Shown here: positions 49,551-59,688 of the stretch, one piece after another | How positions within the stretch are numbered: the stretch's first letter is position 1 | Layout: each line of letters starts with the position of its first letter | Source of the DNA: Yersinia aldovae ATCC 35236 | Lineage (GTDB): Bacteria > Pseudomonadota > Gammaproteobacteria > Enterobacterales > Enterobacteriaceae | Reading direction: 5' to 3' | Assembly: GCF_000173735.1 (NCBI RefSeq) | Contig: NZ_ACCB01000019.1 | Location: 1-64,000, forward strand | DNA length: 64,000 nucleotides | Program-made: the position numbers and the translations under genes | Notes under the pieces: model-generated | What the model saw: only the letters and a program-made list of their open reading frames with translations | Database searches by the model: none | Told to the model about the DNA's origin: nothing

Positions 49551-51068
49551 ATGTGCGGTATTGTCGGTATCGCCGGTTTTACACCGGTAAACCAGTCGAT
49601 TTATGATGCGTTGACGGTGCTTCAGCACCGAGGTCAGGATGCTGCGGGCATCGTTACTATTGATGCCCATAATGGGTTCCGTCTGCGCAAAGCAAACGGC
49701 TTGGTAAAGGATGTATTTGAAACCCGGCATATGCTGCGCTTGCAGGGGAATATGGGAATTGGCCATGTTCGTTACCCGACCGCAGGCAGTTCAAGTGCCT
49801 CTGAAGCTCAACCCTTCTATGTTAACTCACCGTTCGGCATTACCCTGGCGCATAACGGTAATCTGACCAACGCTCACCAACTGAGAAAAAAACTATTCGA
49901 AGTTTCTCGCCGTCATGTGAATACCACGTCTGACTCGGAGATTTTACTGAATATTTTTGCCAGTGAATTGGACCGTTTCCAGCATTACCCGCTGGAATCT
50001 GACAACATCTTTGCGGCTGTGGCTGCAATGCACCAATTGATTCGTGGAGCTTATGCTTGTGTCGCGATGATTATCGGCCACGGTATGGTTGCTTTCCGCG
50101 ATCCTAATGGTATCCGCCCATTGGTTATCGGTAAACGTACGCTGGCAGATGGCCGCAGTGAGTATATGGTGGCGTCTGAAAGTGTGGCACTGGATACATT
50201 GGGCTTTGAGTTCCTGCGCGATGTCGCTCCGGGTGAAGCGGTGTATATCACCGAAAAAGGCCAGTTGTTCACCCGCCAATGCGCTGAGAACCCAAAATAC
50301 AATCCGTGCTTGTTTGAGTACGTTTATTTTGCCCGTCCTGACTCATTTATCGATAAAATTTCTGTCTACAGCGCCCGCGTGCGCATGGGCCAGAAGTTGG
50401 GTGTTAAAATTGCTAAGCAGTGGGAAGACTTGGATATTGATGTGGTTATTCCTATCCCAGAGACTTCCTGTGACATCGCGCTGGAAATTGCCCGTATTCT
50501 GGATAAACCGTACCGCCAGGGTTTTGTAAAAAATCGCTATGTGGGTCGTACCTTTATCATGCCGGGGCAGCAGGAACGCCGTAAATCTGTACGTCGTAAA
50601 CTGAATGCCAACCGCGCCGAATTCCGTGGTAAGAACGTGTTATTAGTGGATGATTCCATCGTGCGTGGAACCACATCAGAACAGATTGTCGAGATGGCGC
50701 GCGAGGCTGGTGCAAAAAAAGTTTATTTTGCCTCTGCCGCACCGGAAATCCGTTTTCCGAATGTGTACGGCATCGATATGCCAAGTGCCAATGAGTTGAT
50801 TGCACATGGCCGCGAAGTGGATGAAATCTGTAAGTTGATTGGTGCTGATGAGCTAATTTTTCAGGATCTTAGTGACCTTATCGAGGCAGTTCGCGAAGAT
50901 AACCCAGATATCATCCAGTTCGAGTGCTCGGTTTTTGACGGTATTTACGTCACTAAAGACGTAGATCAGAGCTATCTGGAGTATCTTGAGTCGTTACGTA
51001 ACGATGATGCGCAGGCATTACGTAATCATAACGAAGCAGAAAATCTGGAGATGCATAACGAGGGCTGA
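49551..51068 (+). CDS. purF: Amidophosphoribosyltransferase PurF
   Basis: 505 residues. After Met removal the N-terminal Cys (MCGIVGI) is the Ntn glutaminase nucleophile. The PRPP-binding loop is [14 protein letters not shown]. First committed step of purine synthesis, making phosphoribosylamine. GAGG precedes the ATG. Followed by two hairpins including a clear terminator. Confidence 0.97.
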   Translation: MCGIVGIAGFTPVNQSIYDALTVLQHRGQDAAGIVTIDAHNGFRLRKANGLVKDVFETRHMLRLQGNMGIGHVRYPTAGSSSASEAQPFYVNSPFGITLAHNGNLTNAHQLRKKLFEVSRRHVNTTSDSEILLNIFASELDRFQHYPLESDNIFAAVAAMHQLIRGAYACVAMIIGHGMVAFRDPNGIRPLVIGKRTLADGRSEYMVASESVALDTLGFEFLRDVAPGEAVYITEKGQLFTRQCAENPKYNPCLFEYVYFARPDSFIDKISVYSARVRMGQKLGVKIAKQWEDLDIDVVIPIPETSCDIALEIARILDKPYRQGFVKNRYVGRTFIMPGQQERRKSVRRKLNANRAEFRGKNVLLVDDSIVRGTTSEQIVEMAREAGAKKVYFASAAPEIRFPNVYGIDMPSANELIAHGREVDEICKLIGADELIFQDLSDLIEAVREDNPDIIQFECSVFDGIYVTKDVDQSYLEYLESLRNDDAQALRNHNEAENLEMHNEG

Positions 51069-51088
51069 TACCCCAAGTTACATCCGTA

Positions 51089-51114
51089 GGTGGCAGAGGC
51101 TGTGTGCTGCCACC
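51089..51114 (+). repeat. Hairpin just after purF
   Basis: Eight-base perfect stem GGTGGCAG/CTGCCACC with a ten-base loop, no T-run. Together with the terminator at 51136-51176 it ends or protects the purF transcript. Confidence 0.6.
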
Positions 51115-51135
51115 GCTGGAAAGAGAGTTTGAATC

Positions 51136-51176
51136 AAAAAGGTGCAACCTACGTTTCGGCGCGGTGCACCTTTTTT
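51136..51176 (+). terminator. Terminator downstream of purF
   Basis: AAAAAGGTGCA pairs with TGCACCTTTTTT around an 18-base loop, ending in T6. Confidence 0.8.
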
Positions 51177-51336
51177 GTTATATGCCTTTCAGCTTGCCTG
51201 TATCTTGAAATTTATTGGATATAAGATACGGAAGCATGACTTGCTAATCCCTACTTGATGCGGCAAAGTTTGCCGATATTTCTTCATATTGTGCTTTAGT
51301 TAAAAAGTGCAATGCCAGCGCGAGGGGCAGTTTTCC

Positions 51337-51909
51337 ATGAAACGACTTATTATCGGCATCAGTGGTGCCAGCGGAGCCATTTATGGTGTGCGGCTCTTGC
51401 AGGTGTTGCAGCAGGTCGAGGGGGTGGAAACTCATCTGATTCTCAGTAATGCGGCGCGTCAGACGTTGGCGCTGGAAACCGAATTCAGTGTTAAAGATGT
51501 GCAGGCAATGGCTGATGTCGTCCACGATTCACGCGATATCGCAGCCTGTATCTCCTCAGGTTCATTCAAGACCTGTGGTATGGTCATTTTACCTTGTTCA
51601 ATCAAAACATTATCTGGCATTGTTCATAGTTATACGGACGGTTTACTGACTCGAGCTGCCGATGTGATACTCAAAGAGCGCCGCCCACTGGTACTTTGCG
51701 TGCGCGAAACCCCGCTACATCTGGGCCATTTGCGTCTAATGGTACAGGCTGCTGAACTGGGTGCTGTCATTATGCCGCCTATGCCCGCGTTCTATCATCA
51801 ACCACAAACTATTCAGGATATTGTTGATCAGACAGTCAATCGTATCGTCGATCAATTCGATATCGAACTCCCTACCGATCTATTTATCCGTTGGCAAGGT
51901 CACAGTTAA
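51337..51909 (+). CDS. ubiX: Flavin prenyltransferase UbiX
   Basis: 190 residues from the ATG at 51337. Family motifs: GISGASGAIYGVRLLQVL at the start, and CSIKTLSGIVHSY and ETPLHLGHLRLM later. UbiX adds dimethylallyl to FMN, making the prenyl-FMN cofactor of decarboxylase UbiD for ubiquinone synthesis; it is not itself a decarboxylase. Sits between purF and the histidine transport genes as in E. coli. Confidence 0.95.
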   Translation: MKRLIIGISGASGAIYGVRLLQVLQQVEGVETHLILSNAARQTLALETEFSVKDVQAMADVVHDSRDIAACISSGSFKTCGMVILPCSIKTLSGIVHSYTDGLLTRAADVILKERRPLVLCVRETPLHLGHLRLMVQAAELGAVIMPPMPAFYHQPQTIQDIVDQTVNRIVDQFDIELPTDLFIRWQGHS

Positions 51910-52213
51910 CATTTCTCACTAATTTGATACATTTGTGCAACATCGCACTGAAATGAGGCGGATTATGCACCACAATGATCCTGTTTCACCTTGCGTACTG
52001 TGGCATGAATTGCGTATTGGGTTTCTGTTTACAATCTGATGCCTTCGCGTTTATCGATTTTAGTGATGATAGTGCAAGAAAATAGCTGGGCGGAACAGAG
52101 TTTCCTTCCAGACGATTACTGGCATGATTAGTGCAAATTGATTTATGACAGCTCGGGCTTGTATAGAAATCTAGCGCGCTTTGTGACATCGAAAATCAAT
52201 TTGAGGGTTACGT
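51910..52213. other. ubiX-hisJ intergenic region (argT absent)
   Basis: 304 bases without a gene. E. coli and Salmonella have argT, a second binding-protein gene, between ubiX and hisJ; here there is none and I see no remnant of it. The region holds a sigma-54 promoter (52119-52135) and an NtrC-like half site TGCACCA at 51966-51972. Confidence 0.65.
52119..52135 (+). promoter_or_regulatory. Sigma-54 (-24/-12) promoter of hisJQMP
   Basis: TGGCATGATTAGTGCAA: GG and GC separated by exactly ten bases, fitting TGGCACGNNNNTTGCA with two mismatches. Transcription would start about 70 bases before the hisJ ATG. Nitrogen control of this transport operon is known in Salmonella. Confidence 0.7.
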
Positions 52214-52996
52214 ATGAATAAGAAGATGTTTGTCCTTCCTTTGGTATTAGCACTAGCTGCTGCGAGCAGTGCTTTTGCTGCTATTCCAAAAGATGTCAAA
52301 ATTGGAACTGATCCTACTTACGCGCCTTTTGAATCTAAAAATGCCAGCGGTGAGTTGGTGGGTTTTGATATCGATATAGCGAAAGAGTTATGCAAACGTA
52401 TTGATACTAAATGCACTTTTGTAGAAAGTGATTTCGACGCCTTAATCCCATCACTGAAAGCTAAAAAAATTGATGCCATTATCTCCTCGCTCTCTATCAC
52501 TGAGAAACGCCAAAAAGAAATTGCCTTTACAGACAAACTTTTCGCTGCTAACTCTCGCTTGATCGCGACGCAAGGCAGCAAAGTTGAGCCAACACTCGTC
52601 GCCTTAAAAGGTAAGCGTGTTGGGGTATTACAAGGTTCGACTCAGGAAGCCTATGCCAATGCTGAGTGGCAGCCAAAAGGGATTGATGTTGTTGCCTACC
52701 AAAATCAGGATCTGATTTATGCTGATTTAGCCTCAGGCCGCATTGACGCAGCATTCCAGGATGAAGTTGCAGCGAGTGAAGGTTTCCTGAAACAAGCGGC
52801 AGGTAAAGGGTATGCCTTCGCTGGCCCATCAGTTAAAAATGATGAATTCTTTGGTGTCGGTACGGGGATGGGGCTGCGTAAAGATGACGTAGAACTGAAA
52901 GCCGCGCTGGATAAAGCCTTTGCAGAAATGCGCAAAGATGGCACTTACGATAAGCTCGCGAAAAAATATTTCGATTTTGATGTTTACGGCGGTTAA
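52214..52996 (+). CDS. hisJ: Histidine-binding periplasmic protein HisJ
   Basis: 260 residues with signal peptide (cleavage [12 protein letters not shown]). Ligand-binding blocks [33 protein letters not shown] and [17 protein letters not shown] match HisJ/ArgT; the C-terminal [16 protein letters not shown] is shared by both. It feeds the HisQMP permease with histidine and probably also Lys/Arg/Orn, since no separate ArgT is present. Confidence 0.94.
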   Translation: MNKKMFVLPLVLALAAASSAFAAIPKDVKIGTDPTYAPFESKNASGELVGFDIDIAKELCKRIDTKCTFVESDFDALIPSLKAKKIDAIISSLSITEKRQKEIAFTDKLFAANSRLIATQGSKVEPTLVALKGKRVGVLQGSTQEAYANAEWQPKGIDVVAYQNQDLIYADLASGRIDAAFQDEVAASEGFLKQAAGKGYAFAGPSVKNDEFFGVGTGMGLRKDDVELKAALDKAFAEMRKDGTYDKLAKKYFDFDVYGG

Positions 52997-53013
52997 TTCC
53001 GTTTGCTGTAACC

Positions 53014-53038
53014 GCCTCTGCCTAAATTGGGCAGGGGC
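53014..53038 (+). repeat. Intercistronic hairpin between hisJ and hisQ
   Basis: GCCTCTGCC pairs with GGCAGGGGC around a short AT loop. Such hairpins after binding-protein genes usually stabilise the upstream message and reduce expression of the permease genes. Confidence 0.6.
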
Positions 53039-53100
53039 TGTTATGGGGCAACCCAAAGTCATTAACCAGACTCCTTACTCAGTAAAATAGGATAACCCAG

Positions 53101-53787
53101 ATGCTGGATGGATATTCGAAACTGATATTTGAGGGTGCGCTGGTGACACTGGAACTGGCACTGAGTTCAGTGCTGCTTTCGGTGGTTATCGGCCTGATGG
53201 GTGCCGGAGGAAAGCTATCATCAAACCGGCTGTTATCTGGTTTATTTGAGTGCTACACCACGTTGATCCGCGGTGTGCCTGATTTGGTCTTGATGCTACT
53301 GATCTTTTACGGTTTGCAGATAACCCTAAATAGCATTACTGAATTCTTTGGTTTTGCACAAATCAATATTGACCCTCTCTCTGCCGGGATAATTACTCTT
53401 GGCTTTATTTATGGTGCCTATTTCACTGAAACTTTCCGCGGTGCTTATATGGCGGTTCCTCGAGGGCAAATTGAAGCTGCCATTGCATTTGGTTTCACAT
53501 CCAGCCAGATTTTTCGCAGAATTATGTTTCCTGCCATGATGCGTTATGCCTTACCTGGTATCGGTAATAACTGGCAGGTTATCCTTAAAGCGACAGCGCT
53601 GGTTTCTATTCTGGGTTTGAATGATGTGGTCAAAGCCACACAGTTAGCCGGCAAGGGGACATATCAACCTTTCTTCTTTGCTTTAGTGGCTGGGGCGGTT
53701 TACCTGATTTTCACTACACTATCGAACGGAGTGCTGCTGTGGTTGGAGCGGCGTTATTCCCACGGGGTGAAGAGGGCTGAGCTATGA
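53101..53787 (+). CDS. hisQ: Histidine ABC transporter permease HisQ
   Basis: 228 residues, five membrane helices. The EAA loop typical of ABC permeases is visible: VPRGQIEAAIAFGFTSSQIFRRIMFP. Polar amino-acid transporter family, partner of HisM and HisP. AGGAT precedes the ATG; its end overlaps the hisM start by four bases. Confidence 0.95.
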   Translation: MLDGYSKLIFEGALVTLELALSSVLLSVVIGLMGAGGKLSSNRLLSGLFECYTTLIRGVPDLVLMLLIFYGLQITLNSITEFFGFAQINIDPLSAGIITLGFIYGAYFTETFRGAYMAVPRGQIEAAIAFGFTSSQIFRRIMFPAMMRYALPGIGNNWQVILKATALVSILGLNDVVKATQLAGKGTYQPFFFALVAGAVYLIFTTLSNGVLLWLERRYSHGVKRAEL

Positions 53788-54499
53788 TTGATATTCTACA
53801 TCAATACTGGCAAGCACTGCTTTGGAGTGATGGTTACCGCTTTACAGGTGTGGCTATTACATTGTGGTTACTCATTTCCTCGGTAGTGATGGGGGGGTTA
53901 GTGGCCATCCCATTAGCGGTAGCTCGGGTTGATGAGCGGCGCTGGGTCCGTTTACCTGTCTGGTTTTTACCTATATCTTTCGCGGCACGCCATTATATGT
54001 ACAATTATTGGTGTTATATTCTGGCGTATACAGTTTGGAGATTATCCGAGGCAATGACCTGCTAAATGCCTTTTTCCGCAGTGGATTGAATTGCACTATT
54101 TTAGCTCTCACACTGAATACCTGTGCTTATACTACAGAAATCTTTGCGGGTGCTATTCGTGCAGTGCCACACGGTGAAATAGAAGCCGCCAGAGCCTATG
54201 GATTTTCACGTTTTAAACTGTATCGCTGTATTATTTTACCTTCCGCACTGCGTATTGCTTTACCGGCCTACAGTAATGAAGTCATTTTAATGCTGCATTC
54301 TACGGCGCTGGCTTTTACTGCGACAGTGCCGGATATACTGAAAATAGCACGCGATATTAACGCTGCAACTTATCAGCCGTTTTATGCATTTGGTATTGCT
54401 GCCGTACTTTATCTGATTATCTCCTATACGTTAATTAGCCTGTTCCGCCAGGCAGAAAAACGTTGGCTGGCCCATATAAAACCTCAGGCATCGCATTAA
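53784..54499 (+). pseudogene. hisM: hisM, frameshifted histidine ABC permease
   Basis: The first 60 residues match HisM (MIDILHQYWQALLWSDGYRFTGVAITLWLL). At the T5 run 53963-53967 one T is missing; the frame runs into 28 unrelated residues and stops at 54065. In the next frame the protein continues as TYIFRGTPLYVQLLVLYSG and, after the EAA loop VPHGEIEAARAYGF, ends at 54499. Adding one T gives 238 residues, exactly the E. coli length. As written, the HisQM heterodimer cannot form, so this high-affinity transporter should be dead although hisJ, hisQ and hisP look intact. Confidence 0.9.
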
Positions 54500-54512
54500 G
54501 TATGGAGATATT

Positions 54513-55310
54513 ATGACTAATACTTTAGAAACTAAAATCGCTGAAACCAAACTGTCTGTAACTGAATTGCATAAACATTATGGGGAGCACGAGGTATTAA
54601 AAGGTGTATCGCTGTCAGCGAAGGCAGGAGATGTTATCTCTATTATTGGCTCATCCGGCTCGGGGAAAAGTACCTTTTTACGCTGTATTAACTTTTTGGA
54701 AAAACCCAGTGAAGGCTCTATTAGTGTTAATAATCAGAATATCCGGTTGGTACGTGATAAAGACGGGCAGCTAAAAGTCTTTGATAAAAAAGAGCTGCAA
54801 TTGTTGCGTACTCGTCTGACGATGGTGTTCCAACACTTTAATTTGTGGAGCCATATGACGGTGTTGGAAAACGTGATGGAAGCGCCGGTACAAGTGTTGG
54901 GATTAAGTAAGCCAGTGGCTAAAGAGCGAGCCATTCGTTATCTGGATAAGGTGGGGATTGATGAGCGCGCGCGTGCCAAATACCCTGTGCACCTGTCAGG
55001 TGGTCAGCAACAGCGTGTTTCTATTGCGCGTGCCTTAGCAATGGAGCCGGATGTCTTATTGTTTGATGAACCTACCTCCGCGCTAGACCCTGAGTTGGTC
55101 GGTGAAGTATTGCGCATTATGCAGAAACTGGCTGAAGAGGGCAAAACGATGGTGGTAGTCACCCATGAAATGGAGTTCGCCCGCCATGTTTCCAGCCATG
55201 TTATCTTTTTGCACAAAGGGCTAATTGAAGAAGAAGGCCCGCCCGCCGAGCTGTTTGGCCATCCTAAAAGTCCCCGTTTGCAGCAGTTCCTTTCTGGTGT
55301 ATTGAAGTAA
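54513..55310 (+). CDS. hisP: Histidine ABC transporter ATPase HisP
   Basis: 265 residues. Walker [11 protein letters not shown]-loop [13 protein letters not shown], signature [16 protein letters not shown], Walker [14 protein letters not shown]-loop VVTHEM. The N-terminus is about eight residues longer than E. coli. Last gene of hisJQMP; a stem at 55319-55345 follows. Confidence 0.96.
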   Translation: MTNTLETKIAETKLSVTELHKHYGEHEVLKGVSLSAKAGDVISIIGSSGSGKSTFLRCINFLEKPSEGSISVNNQNIRLVRDKDGQLKVFDKKELQLLRTRLTMVFQHFNLWSHMTVLENVMEAPVQVLGLSKPVAKERAIRYLDKVGIDERARAKYPVHLSGGQQQRVSIARALAMEPDVLLFDEPTSALDPELVGEVLRIMQKLAEEGKTMVVVTHEMEFARHVSSHVIFLHKGLIEEEGPPAELFGHPKSPRLQQFLSGVLK

Positions 55311-55318
55311 CCTTTTTG

Positions 55319-55345
55319 GCGGGGTAGTCAATCGAGCTATCCCGC
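55319..55345 (+). terminator. Terminator-like stem after hisP
   Basis: GCGGGGTAG pairs with CTATCCCGC with one G-T pair around a nine-base loop. No T-run follows directly, so termination efficiency is uncertain. Confidence 0.5.
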
Positions 55346-55503
55346 AACCTCTGGTTTTAATAATCCTTTCGCAGTCATCCATTAATTATATATTTCCATA
55401 TTTACTTGTGTCTTATTTCAATTATTTATTGGTTAATAAATATTTATATAATGTTATAAATACTTTGTAATTATATTTTCCTTATGTTTATTGATATTAT
55501 TTC

Positions 55504-55521
55504 AATTACAATTATGTAATT
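55504..55521. promoter_or_regulatory. Inverted repeat in the AT-rich toxin promoter region
   Basis: AATTACA-ATTA-TGTAATT, 32 bases before the toxin start codon in a very AT-rich 200-base stretch that would be a good H-NS target. Possible operator. Confidence 0.4.
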
Positions 55522-55552
55522 TTAAACATAAAATTTAACATGGGGGATATAT

Positions 55553-57262
55553 ATGTCATTTGAAATAAACTATTCTTTTGAGTTTTCTCAAAGCCGTGAT
55601 TTACTCACCAAAATTAAGAAATCAATTTATGAAATAAACTATTACTCCGTTACGCCAGGAGATGCAGTTGCTGCCGAAAGGCTTACTACAGGGTTATGTT
55701 ACGCATTATCTGCAGAATTTATAGCTGCGGAACGTAATGGTTCTGGCGGTGGTAAAAAGTATTTTGAATTTATGTTAAAGGCAATTAATAGTTATAAAGG
55801 GAATGCTCAGATAGTAAGTGGAGATCTTGATAATATAACGGCAAAGATACTTATGCAGTATGATAGACAGTTTCTTTATACTGAGTTAGAAAGAATACAA
55901 ACAATACATAACAGCCAAAATATAAAAATAAACTATCAAAGTATAGATGGTGATCTTAAAGGGGTGATTTCCGTTCTGAAAAATAATAAAAAAATTAATG
56001 CTATTGTGGATGTTTATGCATTTACGCAAGAGATACATGAGAGGTCGATAGCAGGGAAAATATCCAACAACGACTTAATAGATGTTATTGGAAAATATAT
56101 AGTAAGTGACGATAATGATTTTAAAAAATCAATAAGTAATTCACGAGAAAAGGGTAAGAATAAAATATATTTAATTAGCGCTATAATAGATAATTTAGCC
56201 AAACAACATATGAATGGCAATAGTGTTAAAGAAGAAAATGGGCAGTATCTGGCTAGTAAGGTAGATAAGGTAACTTCAAACATATTTGGCGAGATGCTGG
56301 GTGTTGCAATTAATAGTGAAAAGGTTCGTTCAAACAACGTTTATGGAGGTTATTTACAAGATAGGGGGTTGCTCATTGTTGGCTATGGTGATGCAGAAAC
56401 CAGACGTACTCGGATGAAAAATGATTATTTTGAAGGTAGCAGGAAACTTAACTTATTGATTAATGATTTAGCCGATGTTAAGAAAAATAGCTATATAACT
56501 ATTAGTTCGCCTAATCACGCTATGGCAATATCTGTCATCATAGATAGTAATAATAATACTCATTGGACTTTTTTTGATCCAAATTTTGGGGCAAAACAAT
56601 ATAATAGTCATGCAGATTTTGAACAGGGTGTATTTGATTTTCTGCGTATGCCCAATACTATACCTAACTCTAAAACGAAAGGCATACCGATAGGAGTTCT
56701 ATATGGTTTTTCAGAAGAAAAACTTAAAAATATGGAGATTAGTGTTGGTTATAGTCTATTTGAAGGTGATGATAGACCGCGTCAAGATAATAGCATATGG
56801 AAACAAGCACAAGAGGGTGAGCAAGCCTATATTGTCAAATCATTAAAAGAAAATAAAATCATCTTTGATTTACCATCAAAGTCTACGGCAAAAGTGATTG
56901 ACTATTCTCTTGAAAAAAGAGTATCAGGGGAATGGCGGGTTAAAAACGTAGTGATAGAGGTAACGGCTGTGGATAATAAATTTAATATCCATATCCCTGC
57001 TGATAGCTTTGATAGTGCTGTAAAAGATCTACGATATAATATCAATATGTTAATAAACTACAAAAATGATAATCCATCAGTCATGGATATTGATTTAACT
57101 AAAGGTGTAGTTAAAAAATCCACCACCTTATTTTCTCCAGAAGCGGTTAAAACAGAAACGTACAGTGAAATAGCAGTATATAAATTCGAGTTAGAGTCGC
57201 TTAGTTCACGAACTAAAAAGGTTATTGATATATTAGATCGATTAGTGGAAAAAGAATATTAA
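55553..57262 (+). CDS. Toxin fragment 1: C58 (YopT-like) cysteine protease domain
   Basis: 569 residues. No signal peptide, as expected for a type I-secreted or injected toxin. The Cys-His-Asp triad of peptidase family C58 can be placed: Cys49 in TTGLCYALSAEF, His322 in SSPNHAMAISVI, Asp342 in HWTFFDPNFG. The last block is the family hallmark. C58 domains occur in YopT, AvrPphB and inside giant toxins (LifA/Efa1, PfhB), acting as effectors or self-cleaving proteases. The Cys-to-His spacing is long, so a helical insertion is inferred. This fragment alone could still make a complete protease. Residues 400-569 have no assignment. Confidence 0.75.
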   Translation: MSFEINYSFEFSQSRDLLTKIKKSIYEINYYSVTPGDAVAAERLTTGLCYALSAEFIAAERNGSGGGKKYFEFMLKAINSYKGNAQIVSGDLDNITAKILMQYDRQFLYTELERIQTIHNSQNIKINYQSIDGDLKGVISVLKNNKKINAIVDVYAFTQEIHERSIAGKISNNDLIDVIGKYIVSDDNDFKKSISNSREKGKNKIYLISAIIDNLAKQHMNGNSVKEENGQYLASKVDKVTSNIFGEMLGVAINSEKVRSNNVYGGYLQDRGLLIVGYGDAETRRTRMKNDYFEGSRKLNLLINDLADVKKNSYITISSPNHAMAISVIIDSNNNTHWTFFDPNFGAKQYNSHADFEQGVFDFLRMPNTIPNSKTKGIPIGVLYGFSEEKLKNMEISVGYSLFEGDDRPRQDNSIWKQAQEGEQAYIVKSLKENKIIFDLPSKSTAKVIDYSLEKRVSGEWRVKNVVIEVTAVDNKFNIHIPADSFDSAVKDLRYNINMLINYKNDNPSVMDIDLTKGVVKKSTTLFSPEAVKTETYSEIAVYKFELESLSSRTKKVIDILDRLVEKEY

Positions 57263-57345
57263 TAACGGAACTATGTGCTGAGAGTAAAACGTCACTTGCT
57301 GAATTTTTTAACTTAAATCATGATGTATTAGATAGTCGTGATATT

Positions 57346-59688
57346 TTGAGAATGATAACTGACTCTGATTTTTATTTACAAACGCGGCTGGAATTATCTG
57401 AATTGCAGCAAGCAAGTGCCAATAACCCACAGTTTGAAAAATTAGCCGCCAAGGCAGCATTAGCAATATGCAAGCAACATCATATTGATAAAGCCGATAA
57501 GTATTTAAAGTCAGTCAATCTGGCTGGCCAAATGGGAATTAAGCCACCATTTATGCTTAATCAATTCTTAACACTCTCTACAGATTTCGCCGCTGGACAG
57601 AAAAAACAACTAGACTTAGGTGCTGCATATTTATATGCATCCTCCAAAGGAGACTTGGCCCAGTTTAAACAACAATTATCTATACACCTTGAATTATGCT
57701 ACCTCAAGGCGCAAGGGATCATATCAGATGATGAAAGCATACAATTAGATAACTTTAATAATAAATTTAATGCATTAAGTGAACTTCAATACGAAGATGT
57801 TCGTCATCAGCTTCCTGATGGGGGATTTACCGGTATCCCAGAATTTGATATTGGTTATTATCAATTTATGGTTGATGATACTTTGCTAAATATCTCCGTT
57901 GAAAAAATAGGAGATAACTACTCTTGCTCTATTTATGATACAGAAGGTGGTGAGAGTACTTTTTATGGTATAGATAAACGTGAGGTTAATAAAAAAGCAT
58001 CTTCATTTATAGAAGGCTATGTTGTAGATAATACTAAGGCACAATCTGCACGAAATTTTAAGCTATACTTTTGGGATTTCTCTGATGGTAATATTGGTGG
58101 CTCAGGTTTACCACTCAAGAAACTTTACCAACAAAATTTAATAACAGAAAGGCAACGGTTAGTCGAACTGGGTAATACATTTTTCAACCAACAAAAAATA
58201 GCCTTTAGCACTCTTTATGATATGGGGGCAGTGCTGGATGGTAAGCTTCTTACCACTGATATTGTAGCAAATAATCCTGACTGGCAAGCAACGGTCCGTT
58301 TTGACCCCTTTTTAATAAATGAGTTTTATTCATTTTCTGATCAAACATCTGTTGAACAACAACAGTCAGTTAAGGTGATTAAGGGCTTATTGGATAGTAA
58401 AGATAATAATAACAATTTACTGAATGCTCACTCTGATCCTAAGGTGAGGCAGGATGCGGAGCGATATCTGACTGCGATTAATTTATCTGTTGATTCAAAT
58501 GGTAATACCCAGCAAAAACTGTGGGATAGATTAACTCAGGTTACAGCCCAATCAAGCCGTTTCCAATCCTTTGGCCAAAAAGTAGGAACTGTTTCTCAAA
58601 CTTTTGCTATGGCAAAATTAGCCATATCTACAATAGGTATGATACAAAAACTGCAAGATCCAAATATAATGGTGGAAGAAAGTAATGAAATAAGAAAAAA
58701 CTTACATATCAGTTGGAGTGCCATAATCGTTGATTTCGGCGCAGATACACTGCAACCAGTTGCTTACAACGTGGCTAAATTCTTTTCTAAGAAAATGTCG
58801 TCGACAAGCTCTATAACGAGGCGTGCTGTATTTAAAGTTGCCGCTAAAGGAGCAAAACATACTGTCGCTGCATTGAATTTTCTTTCTTCCGGTTTTGATA
58901 TTCATGAGTCTATCGATAATTTTATAAAAGCTGGGCAAGAAACCAATCCTGATTTAAAAATAGACTATATAGTGAATGGCACTCTGGCCGTAATTGGAGC
59001 TGCTGTGAGCATTGCAACGGGGATAGCATTAGCTATAGGGCTGAGTGTTGCTGGCCCAGTTGGTATCACCGCTGGCGTTACTCTTATGGTCGTTGGGGGG
59101 ATATATAATGCTGTACGACAAGTGGAATATCTTAAACGGGAAATAAAACTGTCTACTGGGGAAATCGCTTCAGCGGGGTTAAATATATTTATGACTGGAA
59201 GTCCAGGGGTGGATATTACTGAGAAACTTATAGAGAAAAGTATGAATGATAATAGGCTGAAATTTTCCAGAGATATGTTCACTAGCAGAATAAGACCTAT
59301 GGGGGCAGATAATTACATTTGCGCCGATGAAGAGTATGATAAATCTCGAGAGATAATGTATACATATGTGTATAAAATAGATCACGAACTTGTGAAGGCG
59401 AAAATTAAGGAGCTAAAGGTTGGACGGGACTTTGCTGTATCCGCTGGATACAGTTCTGGCAGTTCCTCGAGTAAAATTTCGCAAGAGTTAAGCCGTTTGG
59501 ACAGTTTTAATGATTTGGATTGGGGTAATTTTAAGTCTGACGCTGAAATTAGTGAGAGTGTATCGAAAGATACAACTATCGCATCCCTTGAGCGATTTTT
59601 AATTATGCGTAATAACAGGCGTTTTTTAACAGCGGCTGAACTTTATAATTGGAAAAAACAGGAAATACTGATGATTTTGACATTATAG
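57346..59688 (+). CDS. Toxin fragment 2: helical region and hydrophobic pore/translocation segment
   Basis: 780 residues from a TTG (or 778 from the ATG at 57352); the same frame is open further upstream to about 57254, joining fragment 1 after the A5 run, and there is no proper ribosome-binding site. Mostly helical and polar, then VFKVAAKGAKHTVAALNFLSSGFDIHESID and a glycine/alanine-rich hydrophobic stretch at about residues 541-589 (58969-59112). The layout is that of the translocation region of TcdA/TcdB-, LifA- and Mcf-type toxins. Ends by running out of frame at the A6 run. Confidence 0.65.
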   Translation: MRMITDSDFYLQTRLELSELQQASANNPQFEKLAAKAALAICKQHHIDKADKYLKSVNLAGQMGIKPPFMLNQFLTLSTDFAAGQKKQLDLGAAYLYASSKGDLAQFKQQLSIHLELCYLKAQGIISDDESIQLDNFNNKFNALSELQYEDVRHQLPDGGFTGIPEFDIGYYQFMVDDTLLNISVEKIGDNYSCSIYDTEGGESTFYGIDKREVNKKASSFIEGYVVDNTKAQSARNFKLYFWDFSDGNIGGSGLPLKKLYQQNLITERQRLVELGNTFFNQQKIAFSTLYDMGAVLDGKLLTTDIVANNPDWQATVRFDPFLINEFYSFSDQTSVEQQQSVKVIKGLLDSKDNNNNLLNAHSDPKVRQDAERYLTAINLSVDSNGNTQQKLWDRLTQVTAQSSRFQSFGQKVGTVSQTFAMAKLAISTIGMIQKLQDPNIMVEESNEIRKNLHISWSAIIVDFGADTLQPVAYNVAKFFSKKMSSTSSITRRAVFKVAAKGAKHTVAALNFLSSGFDIHESIDNFIKAGQETNPDLKIDYIVNGTLAVIGAAVSIATGIALAIGLSVAGPVGITAGVTLMVVGGIYNAVRQVEYLKREIKLSTGEIASAGLNIFMTGSPGVDITEKLIEKSMNDNRLKFSRDMFTSRIRPMGADNYICADEEYDKSREIMYTYVYKIDHELVKAKIKELKVGRDFAVSAGYSSGSSSSKISQELSRLDSFNDLDWGNFKSDAEISESVSKDTTIASLERFLIMRNNRRFLTAAELYNWKKQEILMILTL

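Noticed and set aside
51958..51990. Full NtrC enhancer before hisJ
   Set aside because: Only one half (TGCACCA) matches; the other half does not, so it is mentioned only as a half site.
54008..54499. Independent short permease gene
   Set aside because: It is the 3' part of hisM after the T-run frameshift.
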